From Paragonimus westermani (Eukaryota > Platyhelminthes > Trematoda > Plagiorchiida > Troglotrematidae), in assembly GCA_008508345.1 (NCBI GenBank), contig QNGE01001265.1, positions 1 to 64,000 of the forward strand: 64,000 nt of DNA, written 5' to 3'. The notes beneath the pieces are model-generated. The model saw only the letters and a program-made list of their open reading frames with translations. It ran no database searches and was not told where the DNA came from. Shown here piece by piece: positions 11,901-23,900 of this stretch (position 1 is the stretch's first letter; every line of letters starts with the position of its first letter). A program made the position numbers and the translations under genes.

Positions 11901-14900
11901 CTCATTGGACCGGTATGCTTACGGTTATCTTTCTTTTTAGCCATGGTGTCCTGTTCGCAACAAGCGCAAATGGGTATCACATGTCTATCAAATCAACCGC
12001 GAGAATTGTTCTCAGGTGAGCCTAGCGTGATTGTCTTCTCTCAATCTGGCAACTCATTTGACATGCCGGTCACAACCGGTCCCTTAACAGCAACTAACTG
12101 TCGCGCCCCGAACTTGAACCGGACCTCTTATTCCTGCACAACGGACGATGCGACCCTGAAATTGCTCTCAACGATCGACTATCAGCAACTGACTGCAAGT
12201 CAACTCAAACAGTTCTCTGATTGCATATCTCCCCTTGATACGTTTGACCTGGCTACTCGGGTGAAAAATGTACGTTCTGTTTTTCCATGAGTTCCACGTG
12301 ATGCTTGATTTTTGGTTTGCGGGTTTCGTGACTTGGACCATGTTCACAAATGTAACCCCTGAACTTAGGACGTTGAACTTCAACCTGTGGATGCGTTTCT
12401 CTTTTTGTTACCGTGCTTTATATTGTGATGATGCTTTGACCGTCATGGTCACTACTTTGTAAACGGACTAACTGTCGATTCATGTCATTCAGAGACTATT
12501 TTAAAAATTATTCTCCGAAAAGCGTGAGGATATTCACTTTTATGAGCCGGTAGCGAGCCGTGTACTTCGTGTGACTGGAATACTGAGTTCTGTTGACGTT
12601 GTACCGTATTCACGTTGCTGGGGTATTCCGAATTATCGGATCAACTATGTGCCGTTGTCATATTCCGAAGGTAAAATTAAGTCACATTTTAGTGGACGAG
12701 TGTTGCAATCAACGGCAAAGGAATGGATATTTTCCAGTTTGAAGACTACCAATGTGACAAACAAAGTTAAGTGAGAAAACTTCAACGAGCAGTCGACATT
12801 TGTCAATTCGCGACGGTTATCGCACTCTCGAAGACCCTAATTAGTGCCTGTTCACGAGTACTTCACAAAAGTGAACTGAATTGAATTTGCCTAACCGAAC
12901 AACACGAGCAGTTGTACGTATTGTGTGACCACAAATGGACGTCTTCTTTGAAGCTTCTTGGGTCTGCACGACTGTCATTGTAGCGCGGCAATGATGAGTT
13001 TGCTATCAGTGACTTCACTCGTCGTGATCTTTTCACCTTCCTACAAAGTTTAAGTCGTGTAAGCCTGGCTGAAGGTCGTGACCTCGGAACCGCAATTTCG
13101 GGTGTTGTCTACGATTTTCTTATTATGTAATGGTTTATCTCGAGTTGTTTTAGAATTTGTACGCGGACTTTGAGTTCTTTAAACAACACCACTACTGTAC
13201 AATCTTGTGGGTATGGACTAGCCGGATATTTTATCCTTACTCTGAATGTGACGGATGTTCCGCACAAGGGTAGGAGTTGATCACGAATAGTTAAGCAAAT
13301 GCATATCGTCGAACGTTAATCAGAGACTTCTCACCCTTGATTCTACCCAAATCTTATGAGGGCTATCTATCTTTATGTGGTCAGGCATGTTGTAACTATT
13401 CGATTTACGTCGGTCGTATTGGTCATTGAGTACCTAGATGACGTGTGCGAATGGTGTAATTGCAATCCCTTACCTAAAAAAATTGTCGATCAACCCGGTC
13501 TGTTGTGATCATGTGTTGCGCATACATCCTACTCTCAAACATCGTAGAGTACCACTCCATACAACGAACAAAGGTGGGGTGTGGGTTGTCAGATCAAAAT
13601 GGCATGCTGTCTGTGGCTCTCTACCGTGAGCGCCTTACCCTGCCCAGGTATTGTTGCATCTGTTGCCCGCTATATGAATACTTTTTTATTGGCGTCCTGT
13701 TTGTCCACTTAAAGTTGACTGGAACCATGATACATGCACATAGTTTGACTGAACTGTTCTTTCTGTTTCTCGTGTGCTCCAAGGCAGACTGGACTGTATG
13801 TACGTATGGCTGCTTGTCCTGTCAGCACATACATTCTAGGCTACTGTGTGAAGCCTGCAGATAGAGAAATTGTCATGGACAACTTTTTCGTGTAACCTCT
13901 TTGGACAGTCGGTTTGTATCATAGATATCCACAAAGTTGGTGACAAAGAATGTCCAACCACACTCTTAAATTTTGATCTGACAGTCCTATCATTACTAAC
14001 TGAGAACCCTACTTACGTGATCGTTTGTTTTGCCCGTCTCTCAAACGTGGTCTCATCCCTTGATCAACGTAGCACCTACGAGAGCTGAATGTCTCGCAGC
14101 GTATGTTTGGTGAATTGGTTCTTGGCATGTGCCAGGCCTCTGTGAGTGATATTCTGAACAAACCACGGCACTGGGATGTGCTGTCACCCAGATCACGACT
14201 GGCCTATTTGCGTTTGTACACTTGGCTACAACAACCTGATCGGGCGGAATCGATCAAATTGGCCCAGGCGAATCATCGACGTGAGCCCCCATTTTTCCAT
14301 TTACTATGAATGTGTTCGTTGTCACTCCCAAGTTTTCTACTGCCTACTCCAGATATCTCCGTCGGAGACGGTTTCTACGTTTAATCATACGTGCCTGTTG
14401 TACTTTTGGACAGCCAGTGATTTTTAACCGTTTTGGCTCACTGACCTCTGGGTCATTTGGCCTTATACTTGCTAAATGCAAGACTGTTGCACGTGGTTCA
14501 TGTTCTCCTTGATCCGTTTTTGTTGATTTTGATACCTGGATTTATTTTTGTCAACCCTATGTTTCAAACTTATAGGTATATATTGCACTCTACGTTTGAG
14601 TAATTCGACTGAGTCTCACCCCCCTGTTCAAGTTACCCTCGAGTTTTACAGTGCAGTAGTCTAGAGGTATTGACAATTCACCCGATCACAGTTCCAAATC
14701 CGCTTACCGCGGCCGCTCCTACCTAACTGTAAGCGGCATGATAGTGTATCGTTTATATGGGACTTTATGTTACGTCGCTTATGCGGTAGCCTTCTGGACG
14801 AAAAGAAAACCAAATACGTGAACCTGTAATTTCATAATCAGTGACTGTGGTAATACTAAGTATACCGTCTACATTAGTTAAGTTATGGCGATGCTGATAA

Positions 14901-17900
14901 TCGAAGTGGATCCCGAGGTGTTCAGCTGACGACGTGGACACAGGTTATGAAAACAAAGATTTCTCCAACCTGCTGGGTTGAGTTTGGTGTGACCATCCAA
15001 ATAGCTGGTTGGAAATACTCTGTCGCACTGTATTTTGTCCCACTCAGTGAAGATTCTGCCCTGCCCAAGTTCCTACTCATGTCTACAAACAAAGGAGCTA
15101 AAAATGTGAATTGTACACGGTTTTGTGGTTGGTCTGTGTTTGAGAGTACATATAGCTGAAACAAGGCGTATCGTCCTCCCTTTGAGCCTATATTTGACAG
15201 CTTCGAACAATAGGCGCTGTTGAGACGAAGTTACAAGAACTAGTTAACCTAGGAGCTATCGAGCTAGAAGAAGCCCCTGTTATCAGAAACATTCAAATGC
15301 TTTCCCATCTTATCCAAATGGCTAGTAGCAGGAAGCCAGGTGTGAATATGTGGCCAGCCCATCTGTAACATGCAAAGAAATCTGTGATGTCTAATTAAGA
15401 GCTTCCAATAATTGAACACAGCTGTGCTGTTTGGTCTGTTGCCGTTTCTCCGTCCGCGGAACTTCTTGAGAAGTTACATGGTCCTCGGCTCAAATGAACT
15501 TCCTTTGGCTTTGTGTCAGCCCTGATCGAGGAGCTTTCCGCTTTGTTCTGGATGATCGCACGTTTTAATGTACGATGAATATTATGATGTGGGGCTATTG
15601 CCAGCCGAGGCTTGGAATAAACGGACAGCATTGTGCTTATATATGAGATTCCTTTAAGAGACCGGGGCGTTCCAAACAGACTGGAGTTTTCAGTCCATCA
15701 TTTTGATATAACCTTTACGCCTTCTAAATGCAGTGTTGTTTACAATGTTATCTGCATCCTACATCCACATCATCCCTACCAATGAGTCGTTCAGCATAAC
15801 CCACAGCAGAGAGCAAGGACGAGACCTGATTTCTCACAAAGCCTCGAACACTATTCGCTGAAGATAATTGTGATGTTCGCATACGTTCTTGGAATGCGTC
15901 TGTGTTTTTGCAACGTATAATGAGGTCACAAATGTGCAGTTAGGGCCCGGATACCGTTTTCCAGTTTGCGTATTCCCTAACGCCAATGTGGCTTGATATG
16001 CGACCTGTAAGCGTCAAATATTTAAACACCACAGCAGCTTATTGACACATCCGACACCGCAGTTGCCGACATCCTCTTCTTTATTAACCTGTCACAGTAA
16101 GTGATGCCTAAGGATACTTGTGCATGACTGTCACCACGTCCGGCTTGCGCCGCACCACGTGTGGTTCCACTCACATTTACCCTATCCAGAAATAATACTT
16201 GAAGGCGTGGGACTGAAGGCATTGTGGTCTAGCAGGCCAGTACTGGTTCACCAGCTAGTAAACTAGCATGAAAATAAGTCCCTTATCTTTCGTAAACTGG
16301 AAGCATCTGAAGAGAAGAATATTGAATATGTAAGGCAAGGAATAGTTCGTTGTAGGCGCACATATTGGTGCACTTCTTGTAGGATTTGGAAGAAAAACGA
16401 GCGTTTAGATTTGAACTGAGAACCAAACAACCTTTCGCGTGTTTTCTACCAACACAACTAAGGCTGAACAGCTGCCATTACCTAGGTTTCCGAACAAGAG
16501 AACGGGTGTCTTCGGTTAACGTGAACGAGGAAGTACATTTACTCAAATTGTTTGCGTTTAACGTACTCGTCGTCTTAGTTTACTGTTCGTTGTGAGTATG
16601 TTGATGGCCTACCTATCCGAGACCGCCCACGCATTCACCGCAACGCCATGTACTCACGTCGCCATGACCTACGGCACCCATAGTTCTTTTGCATACCGCA
16701 CCCTTGAATTCACGGCCGCACAACTGTCGCTCACTGAACTTTCGGGCAACCATCCGGATTGCCTGTCTTCAGACGCTCCGTTTCATGGCCACGTCCTTCC
16801 ATGATCCAAGATCGATATTACAACCCGAATCACTTGCTTGGATAACATTGGTATCACAACTCCTGACCACTGGGACTTCGACAACTTGTTTTTAGCTATC
16901 ATGCGGCGGCCGCTTTAGAATCCGTTCATNGTTTGTACACTTGGCTACAACAACCTGATCGGGCGGAATCGATCAAATTGGCCCAGGCGAATCATCGACG
17001 TGAGCCCCCATTTTTCCATTTACTATGAATGTGTTCGTTGTCACTCCCAAGTTTTCTACTGCCTACTCCAGATATCTCCGTCGGAGACGGTTTCTACGTT
17101 TAATCATACGTGCCTGTTGTACTTTTGGACAGCCAGTGATTTTTAACCGTTTTGGCTCACTGACCTCTGGGTCATTTGGCCTTATACTTGCTAAATGCAA
17201 GACTGTTGCACGTGGTTCATGTTCTCCTTGATCCGTTTTTGTTGATTTTGATACCTGGATTTATTTTTGTCAACCCTATGTTTCAAACTTATAGGTATAT
17301 ATTGCACTCTACGTTTGAGTAATTCGACTGAGTCTCACCCCCCTGTTCAAGTTACCCTCGAGTTTTACAGTGCAGTAGTCTAGAGGTATTGACAATTCAC
17401 CCGATCACAGTTCCAAATCCGCTTACCGCGGCCGCTCCTACCTAACTGTAAGCGGCATGATAGTGTATCGTTTATATGGGACTTTATGTTACGTCGCTTA
17501 TGCGGTAGCCTTCTGGACGAAAAGAAAACCAAATACGTGAACCTGTAATTTCATAATCAGTGACTGTGGTAATACTAAGTATACCGTCTACATTAGTTAA
17601 GTTATGGCGATGCTGATAATCGAAGTGGATCCCGAGGTGTTCAGCTGACGACGTGGACACAGGTTATGAAAACAAAGATTTCTCCAACCTGCTGGGTTGA
17701 GTTTGGTGTGACCATCCAAATAGCTGGTTGGAAATACTCTGTCGCACTGTATTTTGTCCCAATCAGTGAAGATTCTGCCCTGCCCAAGTTCCTACTCATG
17801 TCTACAAACAAAGGAGCTAAAAATGTGAATTGTACACGGTTTTGTGGTTGGTCTGTGTTTGAGAGTACATATAGCTGAAACAAGGCGTATCGTCCTCCCT

Positions 17901-20900
17901 TTGAGCCTATATTTGACAGCTTCGAACAATAGGCGCTGTTGAGACGAAGTTACAAGAACTAGTTAACCTAGGAGCTATCGAGCTAGAAGAAGCCCCTGTT
18001 ATCAGAAACATTCAAATGCTTTCCCATCTTATCCAAATGGCTAGTAGCAGGAAGCCAGGTGTGAATATGTGGCCAGCCCATCTGTAACATGCAAAGAAAT
18101 CTGTGATGTCTAATTAAGAGCTTCCAATAATTGAACACAGCTGTGCTGTTTGGTCTGTTGCCGTTTCTCCGTCCGCGGAACTTCTTGAGAAGTTACATGG
18201 TCCTCGGCTCAAATGAACTTCCTTTGGCTTTGTGTCAGCCCTGATCGAGGAGCTTTCCGCTTTGTTCTGGATGATCGCACGTTTTAATGTACGATGAATA
18301 TTATGATGTGGGGCTATTGCCAGCCGAGGCTTGGACTAAACGGACAGCATTGTGCTTATATGTGAGATTCCTTTAAGAGACCGGAGCGTTCCAAACAGAC
18401 TGGAGTTTTCAGTCCATCATTTTGATATAACCTTTACGCCTTCTAAATGCAGTGTTGTTTACAATGTTATCTGCATCCTACATCCACATCATCCCTACCA
18501 ATGAGTCGTTCAGCATAACCCACAGCAGAGAGCAAGGACGAGACCTGATTTCTCACAAAGCCTCGAACACTATTCGCTGAAGATAATTGTGATGTTCGCA
18601 TACGTTCTTGGAATGCGTCTGTGTTTTTGCAACGTATAATGAGGTCACAAATGTGCAGTTAGGGCCCGGATACCGTTTTCCAGTTTGCGTATTCCCTAAC
18701 GCCAATGTGGCTTGATATGCGACCTGTAAGCGTCAAATATTTAAACACCACAGCAGCTTATTGACACATCCGACACCGCAGTTGCCGACATCCTCTTCTT
18801 TATTAACCTGTCACAGTAAGTGATGCCTAAGGATACTTGTGCATGACTGTCACCACGTCCGGCTTGCGCCGCACCACGTGTGGTTCCACTCACATTTACC
18901 CTATCCAGAAATAATACTTGAAGGCGTGGGACTGAAGGCATTGTGGTCTAGCAGGCCAGTACTGGTTCACCAGCTAGTAAACTAGCATGAAAATAAGTCC
19001 CTTATCTTTCGTAAACTGGAAGCATCTGAAGAGAAGAATATTGAATATGTAAGGCAAGGAATAGTTCGTTGTAGGCGCACATATTGGTGCACTTCTTGTA
19101 GGATTTGGAAGAAAAACGAGCGTTTAGATTTGAACTGAGAACCAAACAACCTTTCGCGTGTTTTCTACCAACACAACTAAGGCTGAACAGCTGCCATTAC
19201 CTAGGTTTCCGAACAAGAGAACGGGTGTCTTCGGTTAACGTGAACGAGGAAGTACATTTACTCAAATTGTTTGCGTTTAACGTACTCGTCGTCTTAGTTT
19301 ACTGTTCGTTGTGAGTATGTTGATGGCCTACCTATCCGAGACCGCCCACGCATTCACCGCAACGCCATGTACTCACGTCGCCATGACCTACGGCACCCAT
19401 AGTTCTTTTGCATACCGCACCCTTGAATTCACGGCCGCACAACTGTCGCTCACTGAACTTTCGGGCAACCATCCGGATTGCCTGTCTTCAGACGCTCCGT
19501 TTCATGGCCACGTCCTTCCATGATCCAAGATCGATATTACAACCCGAATCACTTGCTTGGATAACATTGGTATCACAACTCCTGACCACTGGGACTTCGA
19601 CAACTTGTTTTTAGCTATCATGCGGCGGCCGCTTTAGAATCCGTTCATTAGTCGTTCTGCGGACGTCTCAGCCGACGAAGCTGACTGATTGTCACCATGA
19701 TTCGAATGCCATTCGTGCCTGCTCGCCACATTGTTTCAACGTTCGCAACCCATGTCCGACCACCGGTTACGTAAGATACTCTTTAGATGTTGCGTGTGGA
19801 AGCGGCTCAGATACCGCTGTCTAGGTTTCACTGCCGTACAACAGCGTGGACGTCACCGTTGAGCGGTAGACAAGCAGCGTTGTTGTCATCTTCAGACACA
19901 TCTCTCAAGATGGCGGAAGCATGGAGCCAGCCTGGATCACACGATCTCTCAAAACGTGATTCGCAAGCAGATCTGTATACAGATTGCCACCCAAGAGATA
20001 GAATTAACGAGGTAGCCAGGACTAGACGCAACAGCTGCGCCCGTGGAAAGCAAAAGAAAGTGTCTTGCCTATATAGGTCTCCAAATCGAATTTGGATACC
20101 GCAGCTGCAAAAATCAAGACCATTCGTCACAGTTACTCTTCACTATGTGCAAATAACGCACTATCACCTGCGAACATCAGCATGCGGATAGTCGAATTAA
20201 GTAACTGACTTGGAGCACCGAAACATCGAGTATTTAGCAGATAACTATTCGAACCGTGTTCATCCTGAACACAGCATTCCTGGTTGCAAATAGCAGTTAT
20301 TAACATCACAGTCACTTATAAGCTAATTAGGGTTGGAGCCAAGACATAGCTCTGCTTTGTACCATTGTTCCTTCCACACGATTTAGCCTTCACTTTCATT
20401 CCCACATACATTTTATTTAACTTGAGGAACTTAATTGGGCATCCAAACTGACTATGCAGCATCCAATACACCCCAATGAATCAAACACCTTTGTGATATT
20501 CATGCAAAGTGCATGCAGTGGTGGTTGTGTTCATGCTACTTCCCCTAGATCTGTGAATTAACGAAGGTCATGTGAACTGTACTGACTCGGGGAAATTTGT
20601 CTTTAAAACTTCGGCGTTAAGTCGGTTAACCAGAATTGCAAGAACCTTCCCAGTACTGATCCGCAGACTGATGCCCGATAACTGTGTTTGTTTTTGTTAT
20701 CCTCGCCTTCAGACATAGACATAGTCAGGACATCCTTGAACATATGAGGAACTATTTCCTGTTCCTAGTTGAAGTGAAACGACTGAAGCAAAACACGTCC
20801 CAAAACTGGTCCGTTGAGCTTCGTGGGTTCCCCTGGCATGCAAGATCAAGTGTTTATTTGACATCTTGCTGTATCAGACTATTCACAATCACCCAGTCAG

Positions 20901-23900
20901 TGGTAGCCAGCCAGCTTAATTGGCTATCAGACTGCTTGTGCCGGACTTTCCTGATGCCCTCTGGTTGTTTGCACGAAAAGCCAAAATCCTCCTGAATGAG
21001 TCATAAAGCTCTGTGTGCTGTCGGCAATCAGTGTATCTCTGCGTTAACTCATCTTACTTTTCTCATCACTCGTCCTCGATTTTAGGAGGACGTTCGGCAA
21101 GTTGACAGCGAGCATTCCGGAATGTGACATTTCCCTTTATCATTTGCGGAACCAGCAAACACTTCATTCTTCTGTCATATCGTTTTGAAGATAAATGCAT
21201 CGTTATTATCGAACCAGTCCCCTCATTTCTCGCACCGGATGTCGATCTTTTCGGTGGCTGTTACCGCAAACTATGATGCTTGTGAAACCCATACTGTATT
21301 TTATTGAAAATTCCACGTTCACTCACGCTTGCTTTGAAGGGCTGTCGAGTAAGCCCTCCATGTATGGTAGCGTTGAGCTGTACAGGTACTGATAGTTTAA
21401 CGGTGTTCTAGTGAACTCAGAACTGCTAAGTGATGACAGCGTTACCTTATAAACTGCACGTAAGGGCTTCAGAGCCAGGCTGAGACACTTGATGATTCGC
21501 ATGCGATCTCAGACATCACACTAGACAACACAGAAATTTGTTGTATTCAAACTAAAATATATGAGCTTTCTAAGTGTAAATATTGGAAATTAGTAATGTT
21601 TTCTTCCTTACGTACTCCTATAACCTCAGGTCGTCCATTCTGCTTGTCTGCTTTCGCTATACGTGTTTTCTTCTTGTACTTCAGAGCGCTTGCGAAATTT
21701 CCTATCTGATTATCAGTCAGTGATTCCAATGTCTTCGGAGATCACCTCCAATCAGGATAATGTGCCGAACGTTCAACCTGTTGTGAATCCTACTCAGTCG
21801 CCGGGTGCGCGAAAACGTGATGCCATCACCAGCCAGCTTGCTTGCACCGGTTCCACAATGCCATCTAAACTGATGCGCTCAGATCCACTTGGTTCAGACG
21901 AGACAATCGAGTCGTCCAAATCAACTGATCAGTTGGCCGAGCACGAACGCCAAAGTCTGTTTGACATTGCCCGGGCCGCGACAGTGGCGATGCAACGTGG
22001 AAACAGCGCGAATCTGATTAGACTTGTAAAAACGAAATCGGAATCGCCTATCAAGATTCCAGCCTTGTCGCGATCCACTACCCCGTTGAAGATAGAATCT
22101 TCAAGTAAGCTTGCACGTGGGACTGAGTTAGCTGAAAGTATGTCCAAACTGCCAGGCTGTTCTCCTGAAAAGATGTCTCCTGGTCGTTATCGGGTCGTGT
22201 TCACGCCGGAGCAGAAGGAGGCTCTGGTGACGTCGTTTTCTCGTCAGCCCTATCCATCCTCGGATAGGCTTCGGGAAATTGCCAGGGAATTAGATTTAAC
22301 CTATAAAACGGTTGGTTCTGTTCTATTGACTTTCCATTGCTCAGTGATGTTCTTTTTCTCAAGCATAACCTGTACACCTGGTTTTCAAACTCATTCAATC
22401 TAGTTGGGATCATTCTGAAGTATCCACTATAATGTGAATGTCTCGTTTATTGTTGCAGTCAGGGAGTCGTGCCTTTCACTGTTTTGTCAAATGTATCTTG
22501 TGAACAGGTGGTTTAAGCACTACCAAGTCGTGATTAATTCAGAAGCGAGATTGTATTTTCCAGAAATACTGCAATACTTTCCAGTATATAAAGGCGGTTA
22601 ATGTGTTTGCCAGAATTTTCATGTATTACTACTCATTGTCAATCATAGCAACCTTGCTGTCATTAGTTCCACCAACTGATCAATACAATTGGTGCCGATA
22701 ATGTCCATAAAATATACAAATTTATTGTTTATCTTATGTAGGTAATTCGGTTTTGATAATTATGCCGCTGACGATCGGCGTACTTCTGCATCAGCTCACT
22801 TTGTATTTTCCACCAGTCGTCTTTGATTCCAAGATACCGGTCTCCAATCTTCACAATACATATCACCTTATACGTCCTGTTACTGTTAACACACTGCTGG
22901 GCAAATGTTTGATGCTTTCGAAAGCTTATGCCATTCACGTGCATTTGACGTGATAAACAACACCTGTGAACGTGTTTTTACAATCCAGAGTAGTCGATTC
23001 ACTCTCATAGCTGAAAATACGCCTCCAAACACTCACAATTCCCTCTTCGTTGGCTTTCCATTCATTCTTTCAAATAAGGTTGTTAAGGAATGTAACGGCC
23101 GAACACTGATATAGTCGACCACTACGATATGTAGGCGAATGAAATCTAAGGGTGATTTTGATGGTTACGATAAGAATGTAGTATGGGGCACGACTGATCT
23201 AAACGTCACATGGATTGCTGTGCTGTTCAATCGATTCGTAAGTGCCTGTCTTTGGTTCCATTCCTGTCTGTGCGCACCATTGAGGGTCACGGTCTGTTTA
23301 CAAATAGCGAATAATCGTTTTCAAGTTGAGCGTCACTAATCCACGACTACTCATCACTTATCAGAATAATCGCTTATTAATGGGCTAAACAAAGATCACC
23401 GATACAATGGAAGGTAATTCTGGCGGAACAACTTCGACTTTCTTAACATCTAATTTCCAAAGGATTCAAATTGCTGATTCGTATGGGGTGGTGCTATCGG
23501 TTGCCGTTTGCGGCTAGTCTCTCATTTTGGCTTCAGCAATGTTCTCTCTTCTCAACTAGGTGTTCGTCCCACTATAGATGTTAACAGTATCTCACAATGT
23601 GGCGGATGAAATTTTCCAGAGCTGAATGGTAGATCTATTTCGTGTTTATTAATCAGCTTGTGTGTTTGGTCTTTATCTAGTTCTCGACCGTGCACTTGAT
23701 CGACCTGTGTCGGTATTTTCGGCCTTTCATATCAACAACACACATATTTCCAATATTCAAGGTTATCTTGCACGACATCCGGAAATCTGGATTTCACATA
23801 TATCAAGTTCAGGCTTGACCATTCGGTTAAAACTTCTTTGGTTCGACTCTGCCGTTGACGTATCTATTCCCTCAGGTTTCTTTCCCTAGATAGCTGTTGT

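Noticed and set aside
16931..16999. A third CUT domain suggested by a second copy of the CUT B end.
   Set aside because: It is an exact partial copy inside the duplicated block, lacks an acceptor, and begins at an N.
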